64,000 nucleotides of DNA, from contig SFDP01000011.1 of assembly GCA_004558185.1 (NCBI GenBank), positions 1-64,000 on the forward strand. The letters run 5' to 3'. Under the pieces are notes generated by a model. That model saw only the letters and a list, made by a program, of their open reading frames with translations. It was not told where the DNA came from and did no database searches. Below, piece after piece: positions 1 through 8,186 of the stretch. The DNA is from Lachnospiraceae bacterium. Its GTDB lineage: Bacteria > Bacillota > Clostridia > Lachnospirales > Lachnospiraceae. Every line of letters starts with the position of its first letter. Within the stretch, counting starts at the first letter, position 1. Made by a program: the position numbers and the translations under genes.

Positions 1-106
1 CCTTTTTAGGGCGACCTTTACTGCGTGGATTCTCTTTTTTGACCTGTTTGTATTCACTGTAAGCATCATGCCAAATATCTTTTCTGATTTCGTCGAGAGA
101 TGTCAT
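1..106 (-). CDS. unrecognised protein, N-terminal fragment cut by window edge
   Basis: Reading leftward from an ATG at 104-106, 35 codons run open to the window edge. The peptide starts MTSLDEIRKDIWHDAYSEYK and ends in a basic stretch. No clear Shine-Dalgarno precedes this ATG, and the frame stays open further upstream with GTG alternatives, so the start is uncertain. It lies just downstream of a transposase remnant, so it may belong to a mobile element, but I do not recognise the family. Confidence 0.35.
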   Translation of the reverse strand, partial: MTSLDEIRKDIWHDAYSEYKQVKKENPRSKGRPKK

Positions 107-155
107 AGTGATTTTGTCAAGATTAGTTGACACATTTTCCACAAGGATTTTATAC

Positions 156-317
156 CTATGCTGCTTCTTTCAGGGAATCATAGTATTGCTGTCGTTTAAG
201 CATTGGGGGAAGCCCTCCATTAGCGGAACAGATTCTCCGGTTATTCCAGTAGCTGATGAAATATCTCCAGATGATCGTTCTGAGTTCGTCCGTGGTCATT
301 TTTTCAGTATCATAGTT
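156..317 (-). pseudogene. C-terminal remnant of an IS3/integrase-core (rve) transposase
   Basis: On the minus strand about 53 codons are open and end at a TAG (156-158). The peptide contains YFISYWNNRRICSANGGLPP followed by a MLKR segment, which resembles the end of the DDE integrase core of IS3-type transposases (a tyrosine/asparagine-rich stretch, then GGL-P-M). The frame is closed by a stop at 318-320, so the catalytic domain is missing. I read this as a decayed insertion sequence, not a functional gene. Confidence 0.6.
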
Positions 318-450
318 TCATAAAGCTTTCGAGCTATACTACATCAAAACTAGCTGCAAAAGTGTGGGAACCTATTATGCTATGGTTTGCGAAATCAATG
401 CAATGGAACACGAAATCACTTTTCACAGTACCGATGAAATAGCCGAATAA
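316..450 (+). pseudogene. C-terminal fragment of an unrecognised gene
   Basis: A 44-codon stretch is open from the stop at 313-315 to TAA at 448-450, without a start codon or ribosome-binding site at its left end. It contains YYAMVCEINAMEHEITFHST. It is followed at once by a terminator-like hairpin, which suits the tail of a gene whose front was lost next to the transposase remnant. Function unknown. Confidence 0.3.
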
Positions 451-451
451 G

Positions 452-485
452 AAAAGAGAGTAGGTTTCCCTACGCTCTTTTCTCA
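452..485. terminator. hairpin, probable bidirectional terminator
   Basis: AAAAGAG (452-458) and TAGG (461-464) pair with CCTA (469-472) and CTCTTTT (475-481), with a small internal mismatch. It separates the remnants on the left from the trp promoter on the right. Confidence 0.5.
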
Positions 486-504
486 CCGTGATAAAAAAAT
501 TTTC

Positions 505-532
505 TTGACATATGTTAAGATAAGAGTATAAT
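505..532 (+). promoter_or_regulatory. sigma-A-type promoter of the trp operon
   Basis: TTGACA (505-510) and TATAAT (527-532) are separated by 16 bp. Transcription would start near 539, just before the T-box leader. Confidence 0.8.
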
Positions 533-552
533 GAATGTAAATTTAATAGAGC

Positions 553-840
553 CAAACCGTTGATGCGGAGATAAAAATAAACAGGGCACTTACAGAGAGT
601 TGGGATTGCTGAGAACCGACAGAATGCTATTTATTAAATGGACCGCTGAGGGCATGGTCAAAGAAGTCTGATCAGACTTTGAGTATTCCATGACGTGAGG
701 GCATACGTCAGTTGCCGGGAATATGTTAGTATTCTGCTGAGAGTGTGGTTTCCATGAATCAAGGTGGCACCGCGGTATTTTTGTACATTCTTACCGTCCT
801 TGACAATAGCTTTGGCTATTGTCAAGGACGGTTTTATATT
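553..840 (+). promoter_or_regulatory. T-box riboswitch, tryptophan (TGG specifier)
   Basis: The conserved T-box sequence AAGGTGGCACCGCGG lies at 761-775. It is followed by an intrinsic terminator with a 17-bp stem (794-810 with 815-831) and a T-rich tail. Upstream, the specifier region at 631-644 presents TGG (639-641) followed by ACC, which fits tRNA-Trp and the trp genes downstream. In this family uncharged tRNA binds the specifier and the T-box bulge and stabilises an antiterminator, so the operon is read when tryptophan is short. The terminator lies about 370 bp before trpE, an unusually long distance because of the repeats between them. Confidence 0.9.
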
Positions 841-862
841 GCGCGAATAAGCAGAGCCAAAT

Positions 863-912
863 GCTTCCAATAACGAAAAAGGAAGCTTGCTTACTTTTTC
901 GTTATTGGAAGC
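863..912 (+). repeat. perfect 19-bp inverted repeat (hairpin) after the T-box
   Basis: Positions 863-881 pair perfectly with 894-912 around a 12-nt loop. The hairpin follows the T-box terminator and directly precedes the 67-bp tandem repeats. There is no T-run behind it, so it is not an obvious terminator. It could be an RNA-stability element or part of the repeat array. Confidence 0.75.
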
Positions 913-914
913 AC

Positions 915-1158
915 TTGGCGAGCAACGCGAGCGAGAAACCGAAGGTTTCGAGCTGCTTATTCGGTGTGAGAAGTGAAAGAATTGGCGAGCAACGCAAGCG
1001 AGAAACCAAAGGTTTCGAGCTGCTTATTTGGTGTGAGAAGTGAAACAATTGGCGAGCAACGCGAGCGAGAAACCAAAGGTTTCGAGCTGCTTATTCGGTG
1101 TGAGAAGTGAAAGAATTGGCGAGCAACGGGAGCGAGAAACCAGGGGTTTCTCAAAGTC
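915..1158 (+). repeat. 67-bp tandem repeat array (about 3.6 copies) in the trp leader
   Basis: Units beginning TTGGCGAGCAACG start at 915, 982, 1049 and 1116, exactly 67 bp apart. Copies differ at only a few positions. Each contains a small hairpin, GAAACC-RAA-GGTTTC, and the last partial copy has GAGAAACC paired with GGTTTCTC. The array fills most of the space between the T-box terminator and trpE, so it is transcribed with the operon. It encodes no convincing peptide. Confidence 0.85.
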
Positions 1159-1171
1159 TTTGAGATTAAAA

Positions 1172-1198
1172 TGCTGCTGAAGCAGCAGAAGGAGAGGA
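1172..1198 (+). promoter_or_regulatory. hairpin-plus-ribosome-binding-site cassette before trpE
   Basis: TGCTGC-TGAA-GCAGCA (1172-1187) forms a small hairpin followed directly by the Shine-Dalgarno GGAGAGG and the trpE ATG at 1202. Nearly the same cassette stands before larE, after larB and before larC. Confidence 0.6.
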
Positions 1199-1201
1199 AA
1201 A

Positions 1202-2707
1202 ATGATTACCTTAGAACAGGCGAGAGAATTGGGCAGAGGATACAAAATCGTTCCTGTCAGTGAAGAAATGCTGGCAGATGTGAAAACCCCCATCGAGGTA
1301 TTAAGGATTCTGAAAGGAGTGAGCAGTCACTGCTATCTGCTGGAAAGCGTAGAATCCCAGAAGCAGTGGGGAAGGTATACCTTCCTGGGCTTCGACCCTG
1401 CTTTGGAGATTACCGGAACAGGCAACAGGGTTACTCTTCGTCAAAAGAAAGGGAAGACTGAGAAAAAGGAAGGGGGCCATACAGAGGACAGTAAGGATGA
1501 GACCTTTATCTGGGAAGCTGTCAGCCCCCGTGAGATCATCAGTGGGGTTCTGGAGGAGTATAAAAGTCCCAGAGTGGAAGAGCTTCCTCCCTTTACAGGA
1601 GGTTTGGTAGGCTACTTTTCCTATGATTATGTGAAGAACAGCGAGCCGGGACTTTCCCTTACCGGAAAGGATGAGGAAGGGTTTAAAGATGTTGATCTGA
1701 TGCTGTTTGACCAGGTAATTGCTTATGATAATCTTCGACAGAAGATTATGATTATCGTCAATATCAAAACTGAAAATCTGGAGCAGGAATATGAAAGGGC
1801 ACAGGCCAGGATAAAAGAGATCAAAGAACTTATCTTGCGGGGTAAGCCTAAGAAGGAGGAAAAGGGACATCTCCTTTCCCCGATCCGCAGCCTGTTTTCC
1901 AAGGAAGAGTATTGTGAAATGGTAAATAAGGCAAAGCACTATATCAAAGAAGGAGACATCTTCCAAGTGGTGCTTTCCAATCGACTGGAGGCCGAATTTG
2001 AGGGAAGCCTGTTGGATACCTATCGGCTGCTTCGTACCACCAATCCTTCCCCTTATCTGTTTTATTTTAACGGAGAGGATATTGAGGTGGCAGGAGCCTC
2101 ACCGGAAACGCTGGTGAAGCTGGAAAACGGTATACTCCACACCTTTCCTCTGGCAGGAACAAGACCCAGAGGGAAGGATGAGGAAGAGGATCAGGCTCTG
2201 GAGCAGGAGCTTTTAGCCGATGAAAAGGAGCTGGCAGAGCACAATATGCTGGTAGACTTGGGAAGAAATGATCTGGGAAAGATCAGCCGGTTTGGTACCG
2301 TAGAAGTAGAAAACTATCTTTCCATTGAACGTTATTCCCAGGTTATGCATATCGGCTCTGCCGTAAGAGGAGAAATCCGGGAGGATAAGACGGCTTTAGA
2401 TGCCATTGCAGCAGTGCTTCCAGCAGGAACCCTGTCGGGAGCACCCAAAATAAGAGCCATGGAAATTATCAATGAGCTGGAAAACAATAAACGGGGAATT
2501 TATGGGGGAGCCATAGGATATCTGGATTTTACAGGAAATATGGATGTCTGTATTGCCATCCGTATAGCCTACAAGAAAGACGGCAGGGTATTTGTTCGTT
2601 CGGGAGCCGGAATCGTAGCAGACAGTATCCCCGGGAAGGAATATCAGGAATGTATCAATAAGGCAAAAGCAGTAGTAAAAGCGCTGGAAAGCAGTGAGGG
2701 GGACTGA
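1202..2707 (+). CDS. trpE: anthranilate synthase component I
   Basis: This 501-residue protein converts chorismate to anthranilate using ammonia supplied by TrpG. The C-terminal chorismate-binding domain is clear, with PAGTLSGAPK at about residues 407-416. The N-terminal LLES motif (residues 46-49) is the element that forms part of the tryptophan feedback site in characterised TrpE enzymes, so end-product inhibition is expected on top of T-box control. The length is normal. The ATG is preceded by GGAGAGG. It is the first gene of the trp operon and is separated from trpG by 62 bp. Confidence 0.96.
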   Translation: MITLEQARELGRGYKIVPVSEEMLADVKTPIEVLRILKGVSSHCYLLESVESQKQWGRYTFLGFDPALEITGTGNRVTLRQKKGKTEKKEGGHTEDSKDETFIWEAVSPREIISGVLEEYKSPRVEELPPFTGGLVGYFSYDYVKNSEPGLSLTGKDEEGFKDVDLMLFDQVIAYDNLRQKIMIIVNIKTENLEQEYERAQARIKEIKELILRGKPKKEEKGHLLSPIRSLFSKEEYCEMVNKAKHYIKEGDIFQVVLSNRLEAEFEGSLLDTYRLLRTTNPSPYLFYFNGEDIEVAGASPETLVKLENGILHTFPLAGTRPRGKDEEEDQALEQELLADEKELAEHNMLVDLGRNDLGKISRFGTVEVENYLSIERYSQVMHIGSAVRGEIREDKTALDAIAAVLPAGTLSGAPKIRAMEIINELENNKRGIYGGAIGYLDFTGNMDVCIAIRIAYKKDGRVFVRSGAGIVADSIPGKEYQECINKAKAVVKALESSEGD

Positions 2708-2769
2708 GTAAATTGCCGTACAGGGCTTATTCAGACAAGAATCGGTAATGAAGATGAATGGAGGTAAAG

Positions 2770-3351
2770 ATGAATCTGCTGATTGATAATTACGACAGCT
2801 TTTCCTATAACCTGTATCAGATGGCAGGAGGGCTGGATTCGGATATTCGGGTAATCCGAAATGATGAAATGGAGATTCAGGAAATAGAAAAGCTGCAGCC
2901 GGCTCACATTATTCTTTCCCCTGGCCCGGGAAGACCCGGGGAAGCGGGAATCTGTGAGCAGGTAGTAAACCTGCTGGGAGGGAAGGTTCCCATTCTGGGA
3001 GTCTGTCTGGGGCATCAGGCGATCTGTGAAGCCTATGGGGCAAGAATCACTTATGCAAAAGAACTGATGCACGGGAAACAGTCCATCGTAAGGCTGGAGA
3101 AAGACAGTCAGTTGTTTCATGGACTGAAGGAAGAAATCAAGGTAGCCAGATATCATTCTCTGGCAGTGGAGGAGAGCACTCTGCCGGATGCCCTGCGAGT
3201 AACGGCAAGAACGATGGAGGGAGAGGTAATGGCAGTAGAGCACAGAGATTTTCCTCTATATGGAGTGCAGTTTCATCCGGAGTCTATTCTGACACCGGAA
3301 GGAAGAAGGATTCTGATGAATTTTTTAGCAGAGAAAAGAAGGGAGAGGTAA
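2770..3351 (+). CDS. trpG: anthranilate synthase component II (glutamine amidotransferase)
   Basis: This 193-residue class I glutamine amidotransferase delivers ammonia to TrpE. The triad is visible: Cys79 in GVCLGHQ, and His169 and Glu171 in QFHPES. The PGPGRP oxyanion region is also present. The ATG at 2770 is chosen because GGAGG stands just before it; an upstream ATG at 2758 would include that Shine-Dalgarno in the coding sequence. It ends 2 bp before trpD, and it is not fused to trpD as in some enterobacteria. Confidence 0.95.
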   Translation: MNLLIDNYDSFSYNLYQMAGGLDSDIRVIRNDEMEIQEIEKLQPAHIILSPGPGRPGEAGICEQVVNLLGGKVPILGVCLGHQAICEAYGARITYAKELMHGKQSIVRLEKDSQLFHGLKEEIKVARYHSLAVEESTLPDALRVTARTMEGEVMAVEHRDFPLYGVQFHPESILTPEGRRILMNFLAEKRRER

Positions 3352-3353
3352 TC

Positions 3354-4355
3354 ATGATTAAGGAAGCCATTGCCAAAGCAATAAGGAAAGAAAATCTGTC
3401 AAAAGAAATGATGACGGCGGTAATGAATGAAATTATGGAAGGAAGAGCAACAGACGCACAGAAGGCCGCTTTTCTTACAGCCATGAACATGAAGGGGGAA
3501 ACCATCGAAGAGATCACCTCCGCCGCCAGAGTAATGAGGCAGCACTGCGAACGTTTTCTGAACGATTGTGATGCGCTGGAAATTGTAGGGACAGGTGGAG
3601 ATGGCTCCAACACCATCAATATTTCTACTATAGCTTCGATTATCGTATCTTCTCTGGGAATTCCGGTGGCGAAGCATGGTAATCGGGCAGCCTCCAGCAA
3701 ATGTGGCACGGCAGACTGCCTGGAGGCTTTGGGGGTAAAAATAGACCTGGAGCCGGAGGAAAGCGCAAAGCTGCTGAAGGAATTGAATTTCTGTTTTCTT
3801 TTTGCGCAAAAATACCATACTGCCATGCGATTTGTCGGCGGAGTAAGGAAGGAAATGGGAGTCAGAACCCTCTTTAATTGTCTGGGGCCATTATCCAACC
3901 CGGCAGGAGCCAGTATGCAGCTTTTAGGGGTGTACGACAAAGAACTGGTAGAACCCCTGACCAGAGTATTGGTGAATCTGGGGGTAAAGAAGGCTATGGT
4001 GGTTTATGGCGAAGACGGTATGGATGAGCTTTCGTTAAGCGCTCCCACATTCGTCTGCGAGGCGATAGAGGGAGAATTTAAAACCTATACGATAGTTCCT
4101 GAGGACTATGGCTTTACCCGCTGCAGAAAGGAAGAGCTGTCGGGAGGAAGTCCCCGGGAAAATGCGGCTATGACACTGAGGATTCTGAAAGGGGAGCAGG
4201 GGGCAAGGACAGATGCAGTATTGCTGAATGCAGGTGCGGCTCTTCATGTTGCCACCGGCTGTTCGATGAAGGAAGGAATAAAGCGAGCAAAAGCAGCAGT
4301 TGATTCCGGCACAGCCCTGAAGCAACTGGAGCGGATTGTGGCGGCAAGCCGGTAA
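3354..4355 (+). CDS. trpD: anthranilate phosphoribosyltransferase
   Basis: This enzyme of 333 residues transfers the phosphoribosyl group of PRPP to anthranilate. The glycine-rich PRPP loop GTGGDGSNTINIST is near residue 80, and the KHGNRAASS segment follows, both hallmarks of the TrpD family. The length is typical. It starts 2 bp after trpG, with an AGGAG-like site in the end of trpG, so the two are probably translationally coupled. Confidence 0.96.
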   Translation: MIKEAIAKAIRKENLSKEMMTAVMNEIMEGRATDAQKAAFLTAMNMKGETIEEITSAARVMRQHCERFLNDCDALEIVGTGGDGSNTINISTIASIIVSSLGIPVAKHGNRAASSKCGTADCLEALGVKIDLEPEESAKLLKELNFCFLFAQKYHTAMRFVGGVRKEMGVRTLFNCLGPLSNPAGASMQLLGVYDKELVEPLTRVLVNLGVKKAMVVYGEDGMDELSLSAPTFVCEAIEGEFKTYTIVPEDYGFTRCRKEELSGGSPRENAAMTLRILKGEQGARTDAVLLNAGAALHVATGCSMKEGIKRAKAAVDSGTALKQLERIVAASR

Positions 4356-4408
4356 ACAGAACCAGCACCGGATCGGGAAAATTTGTAATGCTTAGGCTGG
4401 AGGAAATA

Positions 4409-5209
4409 ATGAATATTTTAGAGGAAATCACACATAAACGAAGAATAGATATTGAACGAAGAAAGAAGATGATCAGTCCCCAAATGATAAGGGAAAAGGC
4501 CGATAGGCTGGCGAAAAAGGAAAAGCTGCAGCAGGGGGGCTTTTTCTTTCCCTTTGAAAAAAATCTTTCGGGGGAAGGGATTCGCTTTATCTGTGAGGTA
4601 AAAAAGGCTTCTCCCTCAAAAGGAATCATTGCACAGGATTTTCCCTGCTTAACCATTGCCAAGGAGTATGAGCAGGCAGGCGCCTCAGCCATATCCGTAC
4701 TTACTGAGCCGGAGTATTTTCTGGGAAAAGATGAATATTTACAGGAAATTGCCGGAGCAGTTGCCCTTCCTGTACTGCGTAAGGATTTTACTATAGACGC
4801 CTATCAGATCGATGAAGCAAAATGCCTGGGGGCATCAGCAGTTCTTCTCATCTGCTCCCTGCTGGAGCAGAATAAGCTGCAGGAACTGATCTGCCGCGCC
4901 CATGATCTGGGGCTGTCGGCACTGGTGGAAGCTCATGACGAGAGGCAGGTGGAGCAGGCTCTTTTGGCAGGAGCCAGAGTGATTGGAGTGAATAACAGGG
5001 ACTTAAGGAGCTTTCAGGTGGATATTCACAACAGTATCCGGCTAAGGAGGCTGGTGCCTGAGGATATTCTGTTTGTTTCTGAAAGCGGTATCCGTACTGC
5101 CGCTGATGTGCAGATCCTGAAAGAGCAGGGAGTAAACGCCGCTCTGATTGGGGAGGCCCTGATGCGCAGCCAGAATAAAAGAAAGCTGTTGGAGGAGTTA
5201 AAGGGATGA
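4409..5209 (+). CDS. trpC: indole-3-glycerol phosphate synthase
   Basis: This 266-residue TIM-barrel enzyme closes the indole ring. The EVKKASPSKG motif near residue 66 and LRKDF near residue 120 are family signatures with the catalytic lysines. The ATG at 4409 is preceded by GGAGG; an ATG at 4388 lacks a good site. The gene overlaps trpF by an ATGA junction. TrpC and TrpF are separate here, unlike the fused form in enterobacteria. Confidence 0.95.
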   Translation: MNILEEITHKRRIDIERRKKMISPQMIREKADRLAKKEKLQQGGFFFPFEKNLSGEGIRFICEVKKASPSKGIIAQDFPCLTIAKEYEQAGASAISVLTEPEYFLGKDEYLQEIAGAVALPVLRKDFTIDAYQIDEAKCLGASAVLLICSLLEQNKLQELICRAHDLGLSALVEAHDERQVEQALLAGARVIGVNNRDLRSFQVDIHNSIRLRRLVPEDILFVSESGIRTAADVQILKEQGVNAALIGEALMRSQNKRKLLEELKG

Positions 5210-5907
5210 CCAGATTGAAGCTGTGCGGTCTGAAACGACGTCAGGATATAGAACTTGTGAATCGCTACCTGCCGGACTATGTGGGCTTTGTATTTGCCCA
5301 AAGCCCCCGCCAGGTCACGCCGAAGCAGGCAGCAGACCTGAGAGGGCTGTTAAAGCCGGAAATCCTCCCCGTGGGAGTATTCGTCAATGCCGAGATAGAA
5401 GCCATTGCTGCCCTGGTGGAGGAAGGAACCATTGCTGCCGTTCAGCTTCATGGTGATGAAACCGTGGACTATGTAATGAAGCTGCAGCAAAGGCTGGAAA
5501 GGATTGCAGGAATAAATCGATTGAAAGCAGACAGGACAGCAGAGCCTGTCAGGCAGGGAACACTGATCAAAGCAATTCGGGTTTTTTCAGTGCAGGAGGT
5601 AAAAAAGGCTTTGGCCTATCCTGCCTGCTATCTGCTTTTTGACACCTATACTAAAGGGCAGTACGGGGGCAGTGGAAAGTGCTTTGACTGGCAAGTGTTA
5701 AAGGAAATTGAACGCCCTTATTTTCTTGCCGGAGGACTGAGTGCAGAGAATGTGGAGGAAGCCATAAAAGAGGTAAGGCCCTTTTGTGTGGATATAAGCA
5801 GCGGAGCAGAAACAAATGGAATAAAGGATGAGGAGAAAATCCGATGTCTGGTGGAAAAAGTAAGACGCTTCAAAATGGAAGAAAGAATGGAGGGAAAAAA
5901 TGAGTAA
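5206..5907 (+). CDS. trpF: phosphoribosylanthranilate isomerase
   Basis: The 233-residue product is a TIM-barrel isomerase. Family marks are KLCGLKR at the N-terminus with the catalytic Cys, the VGVFVN strand, QLHGDE, and LAGGLSAENV with DISSGAE near the C-terminus. It overlaps trpC by 4 bp and trpB by 8 bp, which points to coupled translation. A segment of about 20 residues near residue 100 makes it slightly longer than many homologues. Confidence 0.94.
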   Translation: MTRLKLCGLKRRQDIELVNRYLPDYVGFVFAQSPRQVTPKQAADLRGLLKPEILPVGVFVNAEIEAIAALVEEGTIAAVQLHGDETVDYVMKLQQRLERIAGINRLKADRTAEPVRQGTLIKAIRVFSVQEVKKALAYPACYLLFDTYTKGQYGGSGKCFDWQVLKEIERPYFLAGGLSAENVEEAIKEVRPFCVDISSGAETNGIKDEEKIRCLVEKVRRFKMEERMEGKNE

Positions 5908-7084
5908 GGGAAGATATGGAATTCATGGGGGACAGTATATTCCCGAAACCCTGATGAATGAAGTAAACAAGCTGGAAAAGGCCTATGAGTTTTTTAAGCA
6001 GGATATTGGGTTTAATCGGGAACTGGGAACCTTGCTGAAGGAGTATGCAGGCAGACCTTCTTTGCTCTATTATGCAGAAAAAATGACGAAAGACCTTGGG
6101 GGAGCCAAAATCTATTTTAAGCGTGAGGATTTGAATCATACTGGTTCTCACAAGATCAACAATGTTCTGGGGCAGGCTCTATTGGCAAAAAAAATGGGAA
6201 AGACCAGAATCATTGCAGAAACCGGAGCAGGACAGCATGGGGTAGCTACGGCTACCGCAGCTTCCCTGTTAGGATTGGAATGTGAGATTTTTATGGGGAA
6301 GGAGGATACCGCCAGACAGGCATTAAACGTGTATAGAATGGAGCTTCTGGGGGCAAAGGTACATCCGGTGGAATCGGGTACCCAGACTCTGAAGGATGCA
6401 GTAAATGAATGTATGCGGGAATGGACAAAACGGGTGGACGATACCTTATATGTATTAGGCTCTGTGATGGGACCTCATCCCTTTCCCATGCTGGTGAGGG
6501 ATTTCCAAAGTGTTATCAGCAGGGAGGCGAAGGAGCAGATATTACAAAAAGAGGGGAGGCTTCCTGATGTGGTACTGGCCTGTGTGGGCGGAGGCAGCAA
6601 TGCCATGGGAATGTTTTATGATTTTCTTCCTCATAGGGAGGTCAGGCTGATTGGCTGTGAAGCTGCCGGAAGGGGAATCCATACCAGAGAAACGGCAGCC
6701 ACCATTGCTACCGGAACGGAAGGGATTTTCCATGGAATGAAGTCCTATTTTTGCCAGGATGAGTTTGGGCAGATTGCTCCCGTATATTCCATTTCTGCCG
6801 GACTGGATTATCCCGGAATCGGGCCGGAGCACGCCTATCTTTACGATACGGGAAGGGCAGAATATGTGGCCATCACCGATGAAGAGGCAGTGGAGGCCTT
6901 TGAATATATTGCCCGAACAGAAGGGATCATTGCAGCCATTGAGAGCTCCCATGCAGTTGCACAGGTGAAAAAAATGGCTCCGTTAATGAAAAAGAATCAG
7001 ATTTTGATCTGCTGTCTCTCCGGCAGAGGAGATAAAGATGTAGCGGCGATTGCCAGATATAGAGGAGTGGATTTATATGAGTAA
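5900..7084 (+). CDS. trpB: tryptophan synthase beta chain
   Basis: This 394-residue PLP enzyme joins indole with serine. Lys85 in HTGSHKIN is the expected Schiff-base lysine, and the GGGSNAMG phosphate-binding loop is present near residue 230. The protein is of the TrpB1 type that pairs with TrpA. It overlaps both trpF (8 bp) and trpA (8 bp), with the start at ATG 5900 after GGAGGG. Confidence 0.97.
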   Translation: MSKGRYGIHGGQYIPETLMNEVNKLEKAYEFFKQDIGFNRELGTLLKEYAGRPSLLYYAEKMTKDLGGAKIYFKREDLNHTGSHKINNVLGQALLAKKMGKTRIIAETGAGQHGVATATAASLLGLECEIFMGKEDTARQALNVYRMELLGAKVHPVESGTQTLKDAVNECMREWTKRVDDTLYVLGSVMGPHPFPMLVRDFQSVISREAKEQILQKEGRLPDVVLACVGGGSNAMGMFYDFLPHREVRLIGCEAAGRGIHTRETAATIATGTEGIFHGMKSYFCQDEFGQIAPVYSISAGLDYPGIGPEHAYLYDTGRAEYVAITDEEAVEAFEYIARTEGIIAAIESSHAVAQVKKMAPLMKKNQILICCLSGRGDKDVAAIARYRGVDLYE

Positions 7085-7868
7085 AATCAGTGACGCATTT
7101 AAAGGGAAAAAAGCATTTATCGGATTTTTAACCGCAGGAGACCCCAGCCTGGAGAAAACAGAGGAGCTGATCGTGGCCATGGAAAGGGCGGGAGCCGATT
7201 TGATTGAGATTGGAATTCCCTTTTCGGATCCCATTGCCGAGGGACCGGTGATTCAGGATGCCAATGTAAGGGCTCTGACGGCTCCAGGCGGCTGTAGTAC
7301 AGAGCAGGTTTTTGGCCTGGCAGAAAGAGTCAGCCGGAGGGTGACTGTGCCATTAGTATTCCTGACCTATCTGAATCCGGTGTTTAAATATGGTTACAAG
7401 GAATTTTGTCAAAGGTGTGCCGAAACCGGAATCAGCGGGCTGATCATTCCGGACTTACCCTTTGAGGAAAGGGGAGAGCTGGAGCCTGCTCTGGACAGCT
7501 TTGGGATAGAGCTGATCTCTCTTATTGCCCCTACCAGCATGGAGCGAATCCATATGCTTGCCAGGAAGGCCAGGGGATATATTTACCTGGTGTCCTCCAT
7601 GGGAGTTACGGGAATGAGGCGGGAAATTACTACCGATGTGGAAGAACTTTTGGATCGGATTCGTCAGGTGACGGATACTCCTATAGCAATAGGCTTTGGA
7701 ATCAATACCCCCGAGCAGGCTGAGAAGTATGCCCAAATAGCAGATGGAGTAATTGTAGGAAGCGCCATCGTTAAGCTGATTGGAGAATATGGAGAGAATG
7801 CCGTAAAACCGGTGGAGGACTATGTCCGTAAAATGGTGGAGGGCTGCAAAGCCGGGACAGATGACTGA
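7077..7868 (+). CDS. trpA: tryptophan synthase alpha chain
   Basis: This 263-residue TIM-barrel subunit cleaves indole-3-glycerol phosphate and channels indole to TrpB. Catalytic Glu44 is in IEIGIPFSDP. The position of the second acid (Asp60 in the Salmonella enzyme) is Glu55 here, in PIAEGP instead of PLADGP. The start at 7077 overlaps the end of trpB. It is the last trp gene; no clear terminator follows, and the next promoter begins 9 bp after its stop codon. Confidence 0.96.
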   Translation: MSKISDAFKGKKAFIGFLTAGDPSLEKTEELIVAMERAGADLIEIGIPFSDPIAEGPVIQDANVRALTAPGGCSTEQVFGLAERVSRRVTVPLVFLTYLNPVFKYGYKEFCQRCAETGISGLIIPDLPFEERGELEPALDSFGIELISLIAPTSMERIHMLARKARGYIYLVSSMGVTGMRREITTDVEELLDRIRQVTDTPIAIGFGINTPEQAEKYAQIADGVIVGSAIVKLIGEYGENAVKPVEDYVRKMVEGCKAGTDD

Positions 7869-7877
7869 CAGAAAAAA

Positions 7878-7906
7878 TTGACAGCAGCCTGCCTTTGCCG
7901 TATAAT
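7878..7906 (+). promoter_or_regulatory. near-consensus promoter for the ABC transporter operon
   Basis: TTGACA (7878-7883) and TATAAT (7901-7906) are spaced by exactly 17 bp. It begins 9 bp after trpA. The start of transcription would be near 7913, about 275 nt upstream of the first gene. Confidence 0.85.
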
Positions 7907-7912
7907 CAAATC

Positions 7913-8186
7913 AATACCTGCAGGAAGCAGGAAAAAGAGCAGAAGCTCTCAAGAAGCGGTTGAAGAATGGTGCATTTGCCTCAACAGACAGGTGGGGCAG
8001 TGTCGGTTGGAATGGATGTGTAATGCTTACCAGGAAGGTATGCTTTTTCCTTAGGAAAGAAGTGTGCCTTCTTTTTATATGGACAAATTGAATGGGGCAA
8101 CAGAACAGGAAGACCTGTTCTATGTTGGAGACTTATTTATTAGAGCAGTATCGCAAGCAAAACTTGCGATATGCGTGGGGATTAAA
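7913..8186 (+). promoter_or_regulatory. long structured 5' leader, possible riboswitch or other cis-regulatory RNA
   Basis: About 275 nt of non-coding leader contain several local stems: CCTGC-AGGAA-GCAGG, AGAGC-AGAA-GCTCT, and GTTGA paired with TCAAC about 22 nt later. A terminator-like hairpin follows, formed by GCTTACC and GGTATGC (one mismatch) followed by CTTTTTCC near 8033-8050. A further stem AAAGAAG-TGTGC-CTTCTTT then ends in T. Two perfect hairpins come after that, GAACAGG-AAGA-CCTGTTC and TATCGCAAG-CAAAA-CTTGCGATA. This layout suggests transcription attenuation. It does not match the nickel/cobalt, cobalamin, TPP or other riboswitch consensus sequences I know, so the ligand is not assigned. 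Confidence 0.5.

Noticed and set aside
334..555. 73-codon minus-strand reading frame
   Set aside because: It runs across the trp promoter and terminator hairpin, has no ribosome-binding site and does not look like a protein.
819..1293. Short reading frames in the 67-bp repeats
   Set aside because: They arise from the repeat itself on both strands; there is no plausible start site and no conserved protein character.
1301..1966. 221-codon minus-strand frame opposite trpE
   Set aside because: Shadow of trpE; composition follows the codon use of the real gene and no ribosome-binding site is present.
7913..8186. Nickel/cobalt or cobalamin riboswitch
   Set aside because: A few short matches exist (GGTGGGGCAG, CAACAG), but the order of conserved elements and the closing helix of these classes could not be built, so the class is left open.
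8064..8186. GTG start giving a 41-residue longer substrate-binding protein
   Set aside because: The longer form would put hairpin DNA in front of a lipoprotein signal; the signal peptide starts at 8187.
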